Shown here: piece after piece, positions 31,489 to 42,271 of the stretch
Layout of the letters: every line of letters begins with the position of its first letter
How positions within the stretch are numbered: the stretch's first letter is position 1
From: Cylindrotheca closterium
Lineage: Eukaryota > Bacillariophyta > Bacillariophyceae > Bacillariales > Bacillariaceae
Reading direction: 5' to 3'
Length of the DNA stretch: 64,000 nt
NCBI GenBank assembly: GCA_933822405.4
Contig: CAKOGP040001758.1
Coordinates: forward strand, 253,650-317,649
The notes under the pieces: generated by a model
What the model saw: the letters and a program-made list of their open reading frames with translations, nothing else
The model's database searches: none
Told to the model about the DNA's origin: nothing
Position numbers and translations under genes: made by a program

Positions 31489-33350
31489 ATGAAGAGCAAG
31501 ACTTTCATGCTGTCGACGTGGTTGCAGATCCTCCTCACCTTGGCCACATTGAGTCATCCATCAATCGCCGATCTCACAACATTCAACGAGCCTTGTCTTG
31601 GTGTCGTCAGCGATCAATTATCCATCGACGGAGATGATCTACTGTGTCAGACACCTACTGGAATGCTATACAATGTTTCATCTGTTGGAGATACTTGGGT
31701 CGAGAAGCATATGCTCACCGGAGAACTCTTCTCCGGAGAGACGATCCTTGAGATTCCTGCCAATACTATTCTAAACACCGATACACAAACGCTTGAGATG
31801 GACGAACCACCATCTCTTCACCTACAAGATCAGGGACGAAGAAGATTACGGCAACTCGCAAAAACACAAGGCGACAAGACGGTCCTTGCCGTCCGTGTTG
31901 TTGCATCCAACAGCGATACAACCCATAATGCAGAAGAGATTTCTCATGCCATCTTTGGCGGTCCCAACGACCATGTTAACCTCAAATCGCAAGTCCACGC
32001 TTGCTCTCACGGTAAACTAAACTTTGAAAGGCGTCCAGACTTGGACGGGGTTGATACAAATATCCGCAATGGAGTTGTCACCATCAAGGTTATCATGACA
32101 GTTGAAGTCGGGCACTCAAAAATTGTCAATGCTGTATCACAAGAGATTCTTCGACAATTTGACAAGACCCACATGGACATTGCAGACCATGTAATGTATT
32201 GTTTGCCTATCGGAGCCATGGACGGAGTTGCGTATGCTATCATGAACAGAGGTCTTTCTGTTTACAATGATAAGTTTTGCACTTCTGTTAGTGCGCAAAT
32301 GCATGAAATCGGGTAAGTTTTGTAAAAGCTCACAACGGAACTTCAATCAACTCATACTCTAACCATATCGCTTGTCATCTGTAGCCATAACTTGAACCTT
32401 GGACACTCATCAGAACGTACCGAAAAGTATGGAGATCAAAGTGGAATGATGGGATACTCTTATCGTTCCAGCGAGGCCCCCAAGATGTGCTACAAGTAAG
32501 TCCACGATTGCAACGCAATTTGTTTGATCATACCGAGTCAAACACGCCTAACTTATTCTCTTGCTATTGTAGTGCCGCAAAGAGCTTTCAACTTGGATGG
32601 TTCCGTGACAAGACATCTTCCTACACTCCAGGAGAACCTAGCTGGGCAGATCATGACCGTACCTTCAATCTTGCCAGTATCGTGGATTACGATACTACCA
32701 ACTACGATGTCACTGTCGAAATTCTCCAACCGCAGCTCCAACTCAATTACTATATCAGCTTCAATGCCGGAAAAGAGTTCAACTCTGGGGTTAGAGAAGG
32801 AAAGAATCAAGTGCTGATATTCAAGCAGGCATTGATCGATGGGAATGATTCTTGGCGTGTTGCTGATCTTGCTCCTGGTCAGTCTTTCACCGTATCTGAC
32901 TTCAATGGCAAAACTGGAGATAAGCTTACAATTACTGTGAACTCGATGAATCTTGGAACCAGCGAAGCAGTTGTCCGCCTTCAGTTGCAGCAAGCCAGAC
33001 GCCCAACTCCGTCACCAACTCAGTTTCCGACAAAAGCTCCAACATCTGCCCCCACGCCCAGACCAACTCGAGATGCTGTTGGAAGAAATCCTACACCAGA
33101 TGGCTCTAACGTCACCGGTCAGTCCTGTCAGGGTTCTTTTCAGACATGCTCAGGCACCCCAGAATGTTGTGCAGGGTACTCCTGCCGCAGAATATTAGAC
33201 CCATCGGGTTTCCACAATGTTTGCAGAGCAGTTACTAAGAACTCCAAGGATAAGCTGCCCCGTACTACACTTAAATGGTGGGACCGTCGATTGCGTGGTG
33301 ACAGCACTGCAAATCGTCTTAAGGATTCTGAAGATGAACTAGCTGAATAA
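31489..33350 (+). CDS. Secreted M11 (gametolysin-type) zinc metalloprotease, 3 exons
   Basis: Exons 31489-32312, 32385-32495 and 32573-33350 join in phase to give about 570 residues. A signal peptide (residues ~1-27) is followed by a pro-region. The zinc motif HEIGHNLNLGH is created across the first splice junction (HEIG|HNLNLGH). YGDQSGMMGYSY supplies the Met-turn of metzincins, and AAKSFQLGWF follows the second junction. After the catalytic domain comes a jelly-roll-like region, then a Thr/Pro-rich linker (PTPSPTQFPTKAPTSAPTPR) and a six-cysteine module (CQGSFQTCSGTPECCAGYSC...C), probably a small knottin-like domain. The family cleaves cell-wall glycoproteins in Chlamydomonas gametes; in diatoms an extracellular matrix role is inferred. 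Confidence 0.9.
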
Positions 33351-33521
33351 GGGCACAGCGCGGTTCGGATTCGGTAATACTGCCCTTCTGCATGACAACT
33401 GGGGAAGAAAATTTGGGGAAGTTAGAGGAGCTAAGAATTGCACAATAGTAATATGGACAAAACTTAAAATTGTATAGTGACATTGTTAAAAAGCAGAATG
33501 TTAATGGAACTATTGAGACTT

Positions 33522-34863
33522 TCATGCAATTGCCGAGGGACTAGACGATCCACGCACACATCGGGCATACTGCAAAACACATCAAATGTTAGCTTCATCA
33601 GCTAGGATTTTTTTAAAATTTGCAAGGATCACTTACATTGTATACTCGATGGCAGTCTCCTGGCGGTCCAATGTCTTTGGGAGACGTTGCTCCCACCTTA
33701 CGATCCGACCTCTGAGCTCCAGCTCCATGCAAGTCAACAGCGCCAACTGCTGTACCATCATGGGTTTCAAGATGCCCCATTGCCCGCCCAAAGGCAATAT
33801 AAACTGCATTGGACCCCAGTGGGATGCCGTCCAAGTGTGTGGTACTGGTCCAGTACCATCCCCAGTCCGCTTGACCTGCTTCGTTTTCGATTTGGGTCGA
33901 GTAGAATAGCGAGTCGATCGCTGGTGAGTCAGTGGCATCGGGGCTTCGACTGTAGTCCACAATCGATTGCAACTCATGGGCATCTGGTAGCTTCCAATCG
34001 GTAAGTCCTCCCAACTCGAGGTCATTGCAATAATCCAACGCCTCGTCCCAATCCAGAGCAACGCCACTGTCGGAACGTGCCCATTCCAATCCAGTAGCAG
34101 TATCCACAATTATGTCAGTGCTATTTCCACTTGTAGAAAATGCGTTCCTGCCGATATTGGTATGGCCCCGGACAAACCGAGCATTGAGTCTGGTGGAACT
34201 TCGTTCATTACATTCGATTCGTCCATCGATGGAGTTGAAACCAAAGTTGCAATCTGAATTTGGGTTATGAAGGATGGCACCAGTGTACTGGGTAGATGAC
34301 CATACCTGTCCATCCATGTAGTGCATATTGCCATACTTGACGTTGAAGACTGTATTATCGATGTAGGGAATGTTCGTTTCTCGGCTATTTCCCTTTTCTC
34401 CATTGAACTCGCTCAAGGTGTACAGCTCCTTTATGGTTGGGACCCTCCAGTCGGAATGACCACCAAGTTGAAAGATAGAGAGTTCAGACTCGACTTGAGA
34501 ATACGTGAGACCCTCACTGTAAACGTGTTGCGTCCACATGAGCCCAGTGTTCAGATCAGAGATCGTTCCATCGTCATTGTTCTGAAATAATTGTTTCAGT
34601 CCGCTATACGATGCATCTTGACCGCTTCCAGGACAAGAGAAACCGTCCAGATTACGAGTATTAGTGAGAGCTAGCTCTTGGGCCCGCCGATGAGCTCGCT
34701 CTTGGGTATCTGAGTCTGGATCTTCTTCATTCGAACTGGTGCTACTCGCGTGGTAGCTGTCGTAGCAGTATCGTTGATTTGTATCAGTCACCGGATACAC
34801 ATTGGAAGCAAGGGCAACCCTAGTGGATAGAAGCACACAGGCCAGTGTCGTTTGGACTATCAT
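33522..34863 (-). CDS. Secreted DUF1566 (Lcl_C-like) protein, copy A, 2 exons
   Basis: Exon 1 34863-33637, exon 2 33569-33522 (GTAAGT..GCAG), about 424 residues. The start at 34863 gives a signal peptide (MIVQTTLACVLLSTRVALAS), and the frame upstream is ignored. Two Lcl_C/DUF1566 units are visible: DLNTGLMWTQ..L.Y.QVE with GGHSDWRVPTIKELYTLS, and ATGLEWARSDSG..LDWDEALDYCNDLELGG followed by DWKLPDAHELQSIVD. The C-terminus shows WGWYWTSTTHLDG and AVYIAFGRAMGH. The short second exon encodes YARCVRGSSSPSAIA, the family ending. Cys residues suggest disulfides outside the cell. The function is unknown; in bacteria the domain occurs in adhesin-like and cell-surface proteins. It is the most divergent of the three copies here. 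Confidence 0.85.
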
Positions 34864-35281
34864 GGTATAAAGAATGTGTTCCCGGAGCTTGGGCCTAAGA
34901 TCCGAAATTGGGCCCAAAGGTGACGACAAAAGCTGTGAATCACTGGAAAATTATGGTCACATTTCTGCTCTTTTTTCCAGTGAAAGAAATGACTGTTGAT
35001 ATATTCTACGGGATCTTGAGGCAATAAATAAAAAGGAGGATACTCCGTTCAGTGAGAAACCAAATTGTCACCATTCTTCTTTGATCGAGGTCTATCCTAC
35101 TAGGATCAAGATACCTGCATGCGTATTGTCTGGCAAATTTCTTGCAAAAGCAGCTTCTCTAATCTCGCTCCTTTCAATGAAAAGATTTATTCATGTAGTA
35201 TCATGTATATCGTATATGATGCATCTGTCGCGTCTCATCCACATTGGCGCGACATTCTTCTTGCTCCATTTTTTAATTAAG

Positions 35282-35480
35282 TTATTGTTCACCTGGTCCA
35301 AAATAATTGGTACAGGTCCTAATGCCTGTCCACTCCAATCCAGCAGCGACAAACGCAATGATTTCACTGTCTAGTTCACTTATATAAAGGCCAGTACCGA
35401 TATTACCCCGTACAGAGCGAAAAAACGATGGGCTGCAGGTCCGATCATAGCACTTGATTCGTCCACGTCCACTGCGCCCT
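35282..35480 (-). pseudogene. DUF1566 relic between copies A and B
   Basis: A degraded fragment reading GRIKCYDRTCSPSFFRSVRG, then GLEWTG and NYFGPGEQ. It matches GRIKCYGRTSTKLYARYVRG..GLEWTR and PNYFGPQGDYRRV of copies B and C, with the stretch between deleted. It overlaps exon 2 of copy B in another frame. Confidence 0.75.
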
Positions 35481-36811
35481 CTTTTGATGGGCTTGAAGAC
35501 GAATCGCGTACACATCGAGCAAACTGTAAATTCAAAGAAAAAGTCATCAGACCATGAGTCCAGCCATGTAATTCAAACAATTCAAAGTTGCACCCAGTAG
35601 CGACTTACGTTGTACACACGACGATAGTCTCCTTGCGGTCCAAAGTAGTTGGGATCAGGTACGGGCCCTACCTTTGGATCCGACCGCTGTGCTCCAGCTC
35701 CATGGACATCGACTGATCCAATCACTGTACCATTCGGTGTTTCAAAATAACCCATGGCTCTACCAAATGCAATGTAGACTGCATTGGATCCCAATGGCTT
35801 TCCATCCAGATGTGTCGTACTAGTCCAGTACCACCCCCAATCCACGGCTCCAGCCTCATTGGTGATCTGAGTCGACTCAAACAGCGGATCAATCGCTGGT
35901 GTCCCAGTAGAATCCGGACTACGATTGTAGTCCACAATGGATTGCAATTGATGGGCATCGGGAAGCTTCCAGTCGGTATATCCGCTCAGCTCCAAATCGT
36001 TGCAGTAGCTTAATGCTTCTTCCCAGTCGAGTGCAATATCGCTGTCTCCCCGAGTCCATTCCAATCCAGTAGCGGCATCAACAATGATATCTTTGTTTGT
36101 TCCACTCACGGAAAACAGATTGGTACCAACATTAGTATTGCCCCAGACGTATCGAGCATACAATTTGGTGGAAGTCCGACCATAGCACTTGATGCGCCCA
36201 TCAATCGAGTTGAAGCCAAAATTGCACTCCGAGTTGGGATTGTCAAAAATGACACCTGTGTATTGATTGGACGACCAAAGCTGTCCATCAATGTATCTTG
36301 TAGTTCCGTACTTGACGTTGAAATAGGCGGTATCGATGTACGGAATGTTGTTGTCTTGGCTAGTTCCTGTTTGTCCATTGAACTCACTGAGAGTATAGAG
36401 TTCCTTGATGGTAGGAATTCTCCAATCCGAGTGTCCTCCCAAACTAAAGCTGGTGACTTCATTCTCGACTTGTTCATATGTCAAGCCATCTCCATAGACG
36501 TCTTCGGTCCACATGAGGCCGGTATTGAGATCGGAAATGGTACCATCGCCATTGTGTTGAAAGCTTTGCGATAGTGTGATGTACTCGGCATCTTGGCCAG
36601 TACCAGCACATGTGATTTCGTCGAGGTGTCGCCTACCATTGCCGCGTTGTCCTCCTCCTGTTCCTTGACCAGCAACAGTTCCACCGGTTCCACTTGTTGT
36701 TGAGTCGCTATCATAGCACAATAGTTGATTGGTATCCGTTACGATATAAGAATTGGATGCAATGGCTGTGCTCAATGATACGAGCCAGATTGCGATTGCA
36801 GAGTGTTTCAT
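35380..36811 (-). CDS. Secreted DUF1566 (Lcl_C-like) protein, copy B, 2 exons
   Basis: Exon 1 36811-35609, exon 2 35523-35380, about 448 residues. The start is MKHSAIAIWLVSLSTAIAS, a signal peptide shared with copy C. A short Gly-rich linker (GTGGTVAGQGTGGGQRGNG) precedes the two DUF1566 units (GLMWTEDVYGDGLTYEQVE, GGHSDWRIPTIKELYTLS; AATGLEWTRGDSD, DWKLPDAHQLQSIVDYN). Splicing at AAC|GTAAGT is conserved in all three genes. Exon 2 starts FARCVRDSSSSPS as expected, but its tail runs on for about 33 residues instead of stopping, because it reads through a decayed paralogue in another frame. It is closely similar to copy C (51376-52850). Confidence 0.85.
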
Positions 36812-37357
36812 GTTTTGTTTTTCAACGATTGTTGATTTTGTGAGGTGAATCCAAACGTATCCTCTTATGAACGTAGCCAAGTGTGATTGCAAGGATTGTC
36901 GTGTTCGCATCGGGAACGACCAATCTATCTATCGGTAGTAGATGCAATGCGAACATGACGTTGGTTTGCTACCGGTACCATAACGTGACAACAAAGGTAA
37001 AGGCAGTGTTCTCGTTGTGGTTTCCAAAGACACATATCTTTTCACGCACGCACGATGAGCGGGCGTCAAAGGAGCTATTGTAATATATGAAATATATATG
37101 CGGGCGGGCGGGAGCATCCAGCTTTATTTTATTTGTTTCCTCCGCCAATTGACTGTTCCGATTGGTCGGAGGGAGAAACATTTTGCTTCGGTTTATTCAT
37201 CAGTGAGTGTACTCTTGGAAGACAGCATGTGCTTGCTACATATAGTAACTTTCAGAAAAGCCAGATCATTATCTTCTTCTAGAGCTTGTTGGTACAATTT
37301 GCAAAACCGAGCACCTATGGAATGGCTACGATTGGTCCCCAAAGAACGGATTTGTGG
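36812..37357 (-). promoter_or_regulatory. Upstream region of DUF1566 copy B with elements shared by copy C
   Basis: Three blocks are shared with the copy C upstream region in the same order. They are a core next to the start (36822-36848, rc GGATTCACCTCACAAAATCA), an element at 37002-37023 (rc AACCACAACGAGAACACTGC), and rc TGACGCCCGCTC at 37057-37068. TACCGGTA occurs at 36970-36977. The remainder up to the LRR gene end has no gene. Confidence 0.6.
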
Positions 37358-38884
37358 TCAAGCAGAACTAGTCCCCGCCACGAACCGAATCACCTGAGGA
37401 ATGATCACATCTGCTCCGCCGACGATGCGATAGCCTTCTCGATCCATACTTGCCGATTGAGTACTCATTTCGCATATTCGGCCCACCGCCATCTTCCATA
37501 TCGCAAGTTCCAAGAGCGAAGTCTTCTCCATCCGTCGGAACAATTCCAAAGTATTCTGAACCCTCTTCAAGGATTGACGCCGAATGCCTGCATGCCCTTG
37601 CCATACATCCGACTCCATTACCATGGACGACAAATTCAATTTCCAATCAGTCAAGCCCCATGTCGACATTGGATCCACCAACGTCCTTTGAAGAACCATT
37701 TGGATCAAGGGAATAGCCTTTGGTGAACGATTTATCAAGAGGTAGTCCATCATTGTTTTCCCATTTTTATCTTTGCGTGATGCAACCTCCAAAGGATACC
37801 TATCAAAGAGAGTCTCCAGTAAATCACCGCGTTGGTTTGCGGAGGTTGCCACAATGTGAAAGGGGGACATGCCAAGTGAATCCACAACAGTATCGCCGTC
37901 TTCACTTATTGAAACGGGAATCGCAGCCATGTCGTACACAGTAGTCCTGGATGCATAGTAGCACGCCTCGTGGATGGGACGGTTATCAAACCGTGTTTTC
38001 AAAGCCTCTGTAGTATCTTGATTCCCAATCATGCGATCCAACGCAAAGCAGTTGGTGCACTTGCCAAAGCCCTCCTCATCGTCAATGCTTGGAGGGATAA
38101 AGATATTTACCAGAGCGGAGCAAGACGCAAATGTATGATTCTCCATCTTTACATTGATTCCGAGTGGAAACTCAACTCCAAGAAGAGTGGAACAATCCAA
38201 GAATAGCGCGTTTCCGGTAGATTCCAATGACTTCGGCAAAGATATCGCAAACAGCGAAGAGCACAAATGAAATGTCATTTGTCCAATGTTCTTTAGTCCT
38301 CCATCTTGAAACTGAACATCCACTAGCGATTTACACTTTGCAAACGCATGTGCTCCAATCTTCCACACCGTCGATGGCACCGATATTCCAGTCAGAGCCT
38401 TGCATTCATAAAAGGAGTGACTGCCAATCAGTTTCAGTCCTTCCCTCATTTCGACAGTCTTCAAGGATGTACAGGAGCGGAACGCACTGCGATCAATGTT
38501 TTCCACAGTCGAAGGAATGGAAAGCAAAGTCAACGATGTGCATGATTCAAAGGCGCGTTTGCCAATGGACTGTAATCCATTTTCAAGATGGACGGTGGTC
38601 AATGATTTGCAGTAGCAGAAGGTGTCTTCTGAAATCTCTTCCACAGTGGACGGGATAGAGATACTTGTGAGTGATGTACACCTCCCAAAGGCAAAGGCGC
38701 CAATGATTCGAAGACCTTCGAGAAGATCGACAGCCACCAAACGCTCGCATTGAAAGAACAAACCGTCAGCAATCTTCTCCACAGAATCATCGACAGCAAC
38801 ATCTGTAATGTCTCTTGGGACTTCACTTTTCGATTGCCCATTGAATAAGTATTCTCTTTTGTGCATCATTGTTCTCTCTGGCAT
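37358..38884 (-). CDS. BspA-type leucine-rich repeat protein
   Basis: 508 residues, no introns. Residues ~25-265 form about ten BspA/LRR_5 repeats of 23 residues with the pattern IG.(R/H)AF..C.SLT.I.IPSTVE.I (for example IGKRAFESCTSLTLLSIPST). The later part has an ankyrin-like segment (GMSPFHIVATSANQRGDLLE) and a C-terminal block I associate with the diatom version of this family (TSLLELAIWKMAVG, near-final GADVIIPQVIRFVAG). No signal peptide is visible, so an intracellular or unconventional location is likely. Functions of diatom members are unknown; protein-protein interaction is inferred. A decayed copy of its 5' region lies at 40295-40392. Confidence 0.85.
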   Translation of the reverse strand: MPERTMMHKREYLFNGQSKSEVPRDITDVAVDDSVEKIADGLFFQCERLVAVDLLEGLRIIGAFAFGRCTSLTSISIPSTVEEISEDTFCYCKSLTTVHLENGLQSIGKRAFESCTSLTLLSIPSTVENIDRSAFRSCTSLKTVEMREGLKLIGSHSFYECKALTGISVPSTVWKIGAHAFAKCKSLVDVQFQDGGLKNIGQMTFHLCSSLFAISLPKSLESTGNALFLDCSTLLGVEFPLGINVKMENHTFASCSALVNIFIPPSIDDEEGFGKCTNCFALDRMIGNQDTTEALKTRFDNRPIHEACYYASRTTVYDMAAIPVSISEDGDTVVDSLGMSPFHIVATSANQRGDLLETLFDRYPLEVASRKDKNGKTMMDYLLINRSPKAIPLIQMVLQRTLVDPMSTWGLTDWKLNLSSMVMESDVWQGHAGIRRQSLKRVQNTLELFRRMEKTSLLELAIWKMAVGRICEMSTQSASMDREGYRIVGGADVIIPQVIRFVAGTSSA

Positions 38885-39083
38885 AAATGGTTCTCGCCGT
38901 TGTTGTGAAACAAAACATCTCTCGATGCTATTATTGTTGCAACGTGTAACCTGCGTTTGCAGTTTTGCCTTGTTGCTATAGTATTTGCAGGATTGTGCTT
39001 CGAGTCACGAGTTGGGTCCCGTTCTATGCATCAAATCAAAATGAAAAAGGATATTGAAATCTTCTACTTCACTATTGCAATTA

Positions 39084-39921
39084 CTACATGCCGCCAAGGT
39101 TTGGCCACTCCATTTGGTTGCTCGCCTGGTCCCAGAACATGTGTTCCAGCTTACAACACATATTAAAATGCTCTTGCATTTCCTTCAACTCCTCCTCAGT
39201 TGCAACCTTGCATTCAGCGTCGACAAGCTTAATGTACGCCTTTACTTTTCCTTCAAACTCGTCTCCTCCGTACATGTCAATCCACGCGTCAAATTGCGGT
39301 GGGCGATTAGTACTTTGTAAAGAGCAACACGACACGAACGTCAGGTGTTAGTCATATGCTATACAAATGAAATGACGCTTCAAACACTTCAAACTCGTTT
39401 TGGTACAAGCGGATTGAATCGGTCCTACTGCGTACATATCTGCGCACTCCGCCAATACAAACGTACCATTCACCAAGTCCCTCACGAAGTTTCAGCATGC
39501 ACTGTCCAACGTGCATGTAAACCCAGTGGCAAGGAAGAAGGGCAGCTAGTCCTTGCTTGTGCGGTCTTGTTGCCACAACGCGCTTCAAGTATGATGTATA
39601 CAGCAAAGTATGAGGCATTTGCTTTGCTCCCTCTGCTGAAATGTCCCACTCCTTGAAGAAAGAGCCGTGCAGCATCAGTTCCGCTTCTCCAGCTCCGATT
39701 GCGGAAGCCTGCAATTGCTTGGAGTCTTCTTCGGAGCATGCAGATTCTGCCAAGCGACGAAGACAGTCGGCAAAGTCACCAAGATACAATGCATCTTGCA
39801 CGACATAGTATTTGAAACTGTCGTTGGAAAGTGTACCGTCGACCATCCCCACCAAGAACGGATGCTTCTCGGTAACAGCAAGCATTGATGCAGCATTGTC
39901 CCAGAATTGTTGAGCAGACAT
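39084..39921 (-). CDS. TenA/THI-4 family thiamine-salvage hydrolase, tandem copy 1
   Basis: Exons 39921-39467 and 39312-39084 (GTACGT..AAAG), about 227 residues, the normal TenA length. TenA enzymes release HMP from thiamine breakdown products, or cleave thiamine. Visible markers are FWDNAASMLAVTEKHPFLVG, the QDALYL segment with the active-site Asp, LLPCHWVYMHVG with the nucleophilic Cys (so the TenA_C type), and CKLEHMFWDQA with the late Glu. There is no leader; it is probably cytosolic. The exon junction codon choice (LGE-C-TNRPPQFDAW) is inferred from donor and acceptor and fits all three copies. Confidence 0.88.
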
Positions 39922-40294
39922 TTTCAGATAAGATAAAAGATTAATATTCACAGGGTTGATTGCCCAATGTCAAACAACGATATTATGGTATGTTGATGAT
40001 ATCTTCTCAATCCAAAATGTGTCGTACCCGTACAGTACACGGACGTGTGTTCCATATCACACGTACGTGTACGTTGTTCCATCGGATGGCCACAGGCGCA
40101 CAACTCCAATCACGTGCTTCGTCAGCTCGTGCGGGTTTGCGAATTTAGTGGAGTCCCGCTCCGCTGCACAGACTTTGATCACTACTCTCGTCTGCTGTAC
40201 CGCCACGAGCCGCCCATATTTTTCGGCCGAGCATCATTTCAAGTATACCGGTAGTGGTATTTTGGCAATGAAACCATAGGCAAATCATTTTTAC
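39922..40294 (-). promoter_or_regulatory. Duplicated upstream region of TenA copy 1
   Basis: Shares long stretches with the flanks of copies 2 and 3, for example 'cttctcaatccaaaatgtg' (40002-40021) and 'aggcgcacaactccaatcac' (40094-40113). TACCGGTA is at 40246-40253 and TACAGTA at 40031-40037. No other gene is seen. Confidence 0.6.
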
Positions 40295-40392
40295 GCGGGA
40301 TAGAGACCTGTACACCTTCCAAAGACAAAAGTATTCTTAATGATTCGAGTCCTTCGAAACGATCGACAGTCACAAGCCAAACGACAGCATGG
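40295..40392 (-). pseudogene. Relic of the LRR gene 5' region
   Basis: About 98 bases resemble 38645-38753 of the intact LRR gene, including 'tgattcgagtccttcgaaac' against 'tgattcgaagaccttcgaga'. A short deletion and many substitutions are present. It sits 3' of TenA copy 2, just as the intact LRR gene sits 3' of TenA copy 1. Confidence 0.7.
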
Positions 40393-40461
40393 AAGGATGT
40401 TGAAATCTTCGATTGAGAATTTTTAAAATCTAAAGCTTCATAGTTTCATTTATTGTAAGTA

Positions 40462-41291
40462 CTACATGCCTCCAAGATTCGGCCACTCCATTTGGTTGCT
40501 CGCCTGGTCCCAGAACATGTGTTCCAGCTTACAGCACATATTAAAATGCTCTTGCATTTCCTTCAACTCCTCCTCAGTTGCAACCTTGCATTCAGCGTCG
40601 ACAAGCTTAATGAACGCTTTTACTTTTTCTTCAACGTCGTCTCCTCCGTACATGTCAATCCACGCGTCAAATTGTGGTAGGCGATTTGTACTTTGTAAAG
40701 AGCAACATGACACGAACGTCAGGTGTTAGTCATATGCTATACAAATGAAATGACGCTTCAAACACTTCAAACTCGTTTTGGTACAAGCGGATCGGCCCCA
40801 ATGCGGCTTTCTCTGCCCATTCCAATACAAACGTACCATTCACCAAGTCCTTCACGAAGTTTCACCATGCGCTTTCCAACGTGCATGTAAACCCAGTGGC
40901 AAGGAAGAAGGGCAGCTAGTCCTTGCTTGTGCGGTCTTGTTGCCACAACGCGCTTCAAGTATGATGTATACAGCAAAGTATGAGGCATTTGCTTTGCTCC
41001 CTCTGCTGAGTTGTCCCACTCCTTGAAGAAAGAGCCGTGCAGCATCATTTCCGCTTCTATAGCTCCAATTGCAGAAGCCTGCAATTGCTTGGAGTCTTCT
41101 TCGGAGCCTGCAGATTCTGCCAAGCGACGAAAACAGTCGGCAAAATCACGGAGATACAATGCGTCCTGCACGATATAGTACTTGAAACTGTCGTTGGAAA
41201 GTGTTCCGTTGACCATCCCCACTAAGAACGGATGCTTCTCGGTAACAGCTAGCATCGATGCAGCATTGTCCCAAAGTTGCTGAGCAGACAT
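40462..41291 (-). CDS. TenA/THI-4 family thiamine-salvage hydrolase, tandem copy 2
   Basis: Exons 41291-40837 and 40690-40462, about 227 residues, with the same splice sites as copy 1. Sequence differences are scattered (for example MVNGTLS for MVDGTLS, IEAEMMLHGS for GEAELMLHGS), while the QDALYL, LLPCHWVYMHVG and LEHMFWDQA active-site blocks are unchanged. Both exons remain open. The intron is nearly the same as in copy 1. The gene looks functional. Confidence 0.87.
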
Positions 41292-42271
41292 TTGCAGATA
41301 AGATTTAAAAAATTATATTCGCCGGGTTGGTTGCCCAATGTCAGACAATAATATTGTGGTAGGTTGATAATATCTTCTCAATCCAAAATGTGTCGTACCC
41401 GCACACGTACGTTGTTCCATCGGATCCTCATCGAATGGCCACAGGCGCACAACTCCAATCACGTGCTTCGTCACCTGATGCGGGTTTGCGATTTGATTCA
41501 CGCCCTGGAGTCCCGTTCCTATCACTACTCGTCTACCTGTACCGGTACTGATAGCGGTATTATACTTTGTGATCTATCAGGTAGGCTGCTCCCGACACAA
41601 TCAGCGAATTGCCTATATAGCCGATTCCGCTTTCAGGAATCTGCCGATGTGTATGAGTTATATACTGCCGAATGTCCAACACAATTTCGAAATTAGCCAC
41701 TATTTTGGAATAGTAACGAACTAGCTAGTAATGCAAAACAATAATAATGGCGATCACGATGAACTCGTCGTCAGTATACCAGACGGTTTGTCACAGCCGT
41801 CGAAATCTCGAAACTTTTTTCGTCTCAATTGAGAAGCTTCAGTATGCTCATCATTCCTTCTATTCCGAGGATACACTGAAGAATGTGCGGGAAAATGGCT
41901 AATCTCATTATGGATCCAAAACGACAAGTTTTGAAGTAGAATTGCAAGCGGTGAAATAATTGAATCTCATAAGAAATTGGGAATTGTTGAAACTGCAACA
42001 GGAGCAAAATCAGCTTTCGTTTCGAAGTCGTCCGATACTCGATACCAGAAGAAACTGCTGAATTTGATATTGACATAAATGCAATGGCATAGGAAATGAG
42101 GAGTATGACTACCGCTTTGGTCTTTCGAGGAACCTATGAGGGTTGGGATTATGCCAAAAAATTTAATGAGGAGAAGCTTCCAGATGAATGTTCTGACATT
42201 GAAAGGATGTTGAAATCGTCGATTCATAATTTTTCACAATTCGAAGCTTCAAAGTTCATTTATTGTAATTA
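41292..42271. other. Spacer between TenA copies 2 and 3
   Basis: 41292-41530 repeats the TenA upstream sequence, with TACCGGTA at 41540-41547. About 41690-42200 has no counterpart between copies 1 and 2. It contains short broken plus-strand frames such as TTALVFRGTYEGWDYAKKF, possibly a dead insertion. 42195-42271 again matches the 3' flank of copy 2. Confidence 0.5.

Noticed and set aside
39922..40461. Possible TPP riboswitch controlling the TenA array
   Set aside because: I could not find the CTGAGA and the second conserved half with correct order on the minus strand.
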